Of a DNA stretch of 6,995 nt, positions 4,133 through 6,995 are shown one piece after another; position 1 is the stretch's first letter; the number at the start of each line of letters is the position of its first letter. The DNA comes from a bacterium. GTDB lineage: Bacteria > Latescibacterota > UBA2968 > GCA-2709665. The notes beneath the pieces are model-generated. The model saw only the letters and a program-made list of their open reading frames with translations, made no database searches and was not told the DNA's origin. The DNA is taken from contig JAQCGA010000212.1 in NCBI GenBank assembly GCA_027619145.1, forward strand, positions 1 to 6,995. The letters are read 5' to 3'. Position numbers and translations under genes: made by a program.

Positions 4133-6995
4133 TTAAGACGCTGAGATGGACGCCAGTTGCGAATTCAGAAAGGACCCCATAGAATTCAACTCGGCAACAG
4201 CAACTTCCATTGCAGTAAACTGTTTCAACAGGGTATCCTGCATCAACGTCAGACGAACTTCCATCTTATCAATCTGGTTCTGCGAAGAAGCAATGGTATC
4301 CTGAATGGCTTTCTCGCGCGTGGCAATCAGGCCTTCAAATGGGTCTGTAATGGACTTCAAGGCCCGATCCAGTTGCTCCCCGACGCCCTGCGTGACCTTC
4401 ACCGTTCCCTGATCACTACCCTGTATAGACAGTTGCGATGGTGTGATCAATACACGCAACGACAAGCCGGAAACACTGCTTGAACTTGTACTTCCGCTCA
4501 AAATGCGCCCCTTGCCCGTAGCAGCCTCTCCATTGATCGTGCCTGCCACATCCACACCGTTATACGACCCATCCACAATCCCGGTATCCACGCCGCTGTT
4601 GCTCTGGCTTACGGTAAAACCAACGCTGGCCCCGTAAGCCTTCGCTGAAAGCTTCAGCTTTCCTGCTTCGTTAGTCGCGGTGATTCCCATACCGAATCGT
4701 CCTTCTGTGCTTACATCAATACTACCAAAATCCAGGCTACCCCCACCCTCTTTGCGCTCAATCAGCACCACCGTCAACTCGCTGTTGCCCACCTCGTTAT
4801 CCGTAACCACAATCTGCCCGTTGGCGTCTATGGTTGTCGAAACCGAACTCTGGAAAACGCTGCGAATTTCAGCCAATAAATCGCCCATCGTCTGGGTGGT
4901 TGGGTCGCTCAGTGTAAACGAACCAGATACCCGCTCTCCGCTGTGCAACGTACCCTGGATATCAATTGTATCGTTGGCCAGTACGCCCGCACCTTCAATC
5001 TGATCGAACGTCGTTGCCGCCGTAATCGGAATAACACCGCCGGTTTCCGTGTTGGCGACAGACCCGGTACGCACTTCGGAAACACTGGAACTCAGTACGC
5101 TGTTAATCTTGCTTACCAGTGTATCTGTATCCTCACCCGTGAGCAAGTCAATAGAAGTGGACCGACTGGTTGCCAGGTCCGTTATCGTAAGAGCTTCATC
5201 GTTGGCCAGTCCACTGGACAGATCCACAGATCCCTCAATACTGGCCTGCTCCGCCGCAGTGGTAACTGCAATATCGTAACTACCGGCTTTGGTATTTTCG
5301 TTCTGAAAAACAAACTCGATGTCCGAGTCTGAAGTATTTCCCGCCGCCACGAAGATCCGCTGTAGCGCACTCAGGTTGTTATTGAGCGTACTGTCCAGCT
5401 TATCGCTGTCTATAGACAAATCACCGGTACGCGTGAAAGACACACCAAGCAAGGTCAAGCTGTTCTCGTTGGCGGCCAGCCCCGACACCGGGTTTGAAAC
5501 CAGGCTACGCAATTGAGATTGCAATGTAAGCAGCGTCGCATCGCCCGAAAGTGGGCCGGACGCTTGCGCGTCTTCATTAAACACAAACTGATCGCTGATC
5601 AACCCCATGGTTTCATTGTAGCTACTCACCAGATCTTCAATCGACGTGCGAATGGTGGCCGTATCTTTTGCAGAAGACACCGTGGCGGCTGACCCGGGGC
5701 TGGCTTTTCTCAACTCGAGGGCCATACCTTCTACGGCATCGGTTACCGTGTTGGACGAACGGGTGAGCGTTACGCCGTTTACCCGGAACGTTGCATCCTG
5801 GCCAGACACCACCTCTCGGGACGTGGCAGCCTGTCCTTCTGTAGTTACCGAGATCGAGCCAAACGAAAGAGAACCGCCGCCCTCATTGTTGGGCTGAATC
5901 GCAACCGAAAGCTGACTTTCACCGGTGGTATCGTCCGTAACCACCAATTTGCCCGCGCTGTCTATGCTGGCCGAAACTTCGTTTCCAAAAACCGACTCAA
6001 TTTCCGTAAGTAAATCCTGAATACGGTCCGAATTGACGTTGGAAACCGTATACGATCCGGACACCGCTGTACCATCGCGCTGGGTGCCAGAAATTGTAAT
6101 CGTATCCCCATTGGCCACCGAAGCACCAAAAATCTCGTTAAATCTGTTATTCGCATCAACCGGTGTGGACCCGTTGGTGGTATTGGCTACATTCCCGGTG
6201 TGGACCTCCGCAACAGCTGGAGAAACCTCCGCCAAGCCCTGCAATACACCCAGTGCTTCCAGAACATTGCTGTCATCCACAAAGGTCGTGGTACCGTCAA
6301 TTTGCAGCCGAAATTGGGTTATCCCGTCCACCTCTTCAGACACCACGCTGGTGGTTACGCCTGCAGGCGCTGCGGCGTCAATGGCGGCTTTAATATCTGT
6401 AAGAGACTGCGTGGAAAGATCAATGGCTACCGTCTGATCTCCAATGGTCACATTGCCCGAAAGCGAGCTGCTCAATCCCAAAAGACTTCCCACCGCTGAG
6501 GTACTGCTTGCAAACTGATCGGTTTGTGCCCCACCGGATACCGAATTCTTAATAGAAGTGGCCGTTCCCGTAAAGCCCAACGATTGTAACACATTGCTCG
6601 TGCTGGCGTCCAGCAAGCTGAACCCTTTTGCACCAGATGTGGAACTACTCAGAAGCAAACGATGGTCTGTGTCCGATACCTGCAGAATCTGTGCTTGCAC
6701 ACCTGCAGATGCATTGTTGATGGCATCGCGCAGGTCCAGGAGCGAATCGCTGGAAGAAACTGCCACTGCTTTGCCGTTAATTGCCAGGTCTCCTGAAAAT
6801 CCCAGGGCGTCTGTACTACTCGCAAACGAACCCGAAGACCTCGTCTGTGCCCTTGCAAGCGACAATACCTCCACAGAAAAACTTCCGGATGCCGGGGTTC
6901 CATTTACCGAGGCTTTCACCACAGCTTCATCGTTCGAAGAAACAGAAAAGACGTTGAAAGCAGAGGCCTTAGACAGTTTCTCTGCAGCCGTTTTC
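4133..6995 (-). CDS. fliD: Flagellar filament cap protein FliD (N-terminus off window), enlarged
   Basis: FliD (HAP2) caps the filament tip and directs flagellin assembly outside the cell. The reading frame is open to the right edge; about 24 codons are readable upstream of the GTG at 6922 (SAFNVFSVSSNDEAV matches family N-terminal sequence), so the true start lies outside. Numbering from that GTG: FliD_N core GSFSVEVLSLARAQ (13-26); flagellin-IN-like segments near 60-107 and 173-227; duplicated domain copy 1 (239-364); start of FliD_C with FRVNGVTLTRSSN (379-391) and SSYNETMGLIS (433-443); a second GSYDIAVTTAAEQA block (547-560); duplicated domain copy 2 (616-742); and the C-terminal helical D1/D0 region (847-929) ending NSMGSFLNSQLASI. 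At least 953 residues are present, against about 470 in E. coli. It has no Cys or Trp, as expected for an exported axial protein. It is the first visible gene of the operon with fliS. Confidence 0.93.
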   Translation of the reverse strand, partial: KTAAEKLSKASAFNVFSVSSNDEAVVKASVNGTPASGSFSVEVLSLARAQTRSSGSFASSTDALGFSGDLAINGKAVAVSSSDSLLDLRDAINNASAGVQAQILQVSDTDHRLLLSSSTSGAKGFSLLDASTSNVLQSLGFTGTATSIKNSVSGGAQTDQFASSTSAVGSLLGLSSSLSGNVTIGDQTVAIDLSTQSLTDIKAAIDAAAPAGVTTSVVSEEVDGITQFRLQIDGTTTFVDDSNVLEALGVLQGLAEVSPAVAEVHTGNVANTTNGSTPVDANNRFNEIFGASVANGDTITISGTQRDGTAVSGSYTVSNVNSDRIQDLLTEIESVFGNEVSASIDSAGKLVVTDDTTGESQLSVAIQPNNEGGGSLSFGSISVTTEGQAATSREVVSGQDATFRVNGVTLTRSSNTVTDAVEGMALELRKASPGSAATVSSAKDTATIRTSIEDLVSSYNETMGLISDQFVFNEDAQASGPLSGDATLLTLQSQLRSLVSNPVSGLAANENSLTLLGVSFTRTGDLSIDSDKLDSTLNNNLSALQRIFVAAGNTSDSDIEFVFQNENTKAGSYDIAVTTAAEQASIEGSVDLSSGLANDEALTITDLATSRSTSIDLLTGEDTDTLVSKINSVLSSSVSEVRTGSVANTETGGVIPITAATTFDQIEGAGVLANDTIDIQGTLHSGERVSGSFTLSDPTTQTMGDLLAEIRSVFQSSVSTTIDANGQIVVTDNEVGNSELTVVLIERKEGGGSLDFGSIDVSTEGRFGMGITATNEAGKLKLSAKAYGASVGFTVSQSNSGVDTGIVDGSYNGVDVAGTINGEAATGKGRILSGSTSSSSVSGLSLRVLITPSQLSIQGSDQGTVKVTQGVGEQLDRALKSITDPFEGLIATREKAIQDTIASSQNQIDKMEVRLTLMQDTLLKQFTAMEVAVAELNSMGSFLNSQLASISAS
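4697..5077 (-). repeat. FliD duplicated domain, copy 2
   Basis: Encodes residues 616-742 (numbered from the GTG at 6922), from EVRTGSVANT to FGSIDVSTEGR. It aligns with copy 1 with about 63 of 126 identities by hand. Best-conserved blocks are VSGS, DLL-x-EI-x-SVF, VVTD and EGGGSL-x-FGSI. Confidence 0.85.
5831..6208 (-). repeat. FliD duplicated domain, copy 1
   Basis: Encodes residues 239-364, from EVHTGNVANT to FGSISVTTEGQ. It lies just before the FliD_C region, whereas copy 2 lies inside the FliD_C half. The start-to-start distance between copies is 1131 nt. Confidence 0.85.

Noticed and set aside
6033..6437. Plus-strand open frames opposite fliD
   Set aside because: Low-complexity Ser/Thr/Val/Pro composition expected from the antisense of a Ser/Thr/Val-rich gene; the fliD frame is well supported.
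6920..6922. GTG at 6922 as the start of fliD
   Set aside because: The frame stays open to the window edge and the upstream codons read as normal FliD sequence, so the true start is off the window.

Overview
The window carries part of a flagellar late-gene cluster, a housekeeping glutamine synthetase and the start of a secreted calcium-binding (dockerin-like) protein. The organism looks like a motile bacterium, probably diderm. The glutamine synthetase is a close relative of the E. coli type with a conserved Tyr adenylylation site, and the secreted protein has an EF-hand plus cohesin-like architecture of the kind I associate with uncultured phyla such as Latescibacterota or Poribacteria. That phylum guess is weak inference and nothing here proves it. 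I see no mobile elements, RNA genes or CRISPR arrays.

Layout: positions 1-633 (minus strand) hold the N-terminal 211 codons of an exported protein whose C-terminus lies off the left edge. A 353-bp divergent intergenic region (634-986) follows, with short direct repeats. Positions 987-2405 (plus) are a complete glnA. Between glnA and the convergent flagellar genes lie two strong hairpins (2428-2458 and 2500-2530), both able to act in both directions. On the minus strand, read right to left, come fliD (4133-6995, N-terminus missing), fliS (3656-4078), a FlgN-like chaperone gene (3205-3651) and, after a 171-bp AT-rich gap, flgM (2563-3033).

How the genes work together: FliD is the filament cap, FliS is the flagellin chaperone, the FlgN-like protein is probably an export chaperone for hook-associated proteins or FliD, and FlgM is the anti-sigma factor that holds sigma-28 until the hook is finished. 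Just upstream of flgM is a very good sigma-28 promoter (minus 35 TCAAGAAT, 11-nt spacer, minus 10 GCCGATAT), so flgM is probably transcribed by the sigma factor it inhibits.

The most unusual points are two internal duplications. FlgM is about 1.5 times the usual size and carries two copies of the sigma-28-binding segment. FliD is about twice the usual size and carries two copies, about 50% identical, of a 126-residue domain placed in different contexts, one of them apparently nested inside a flagellin-IN-type motif. I found no clearly new multi-gene system; the novelty is in domain architecture and regulation.
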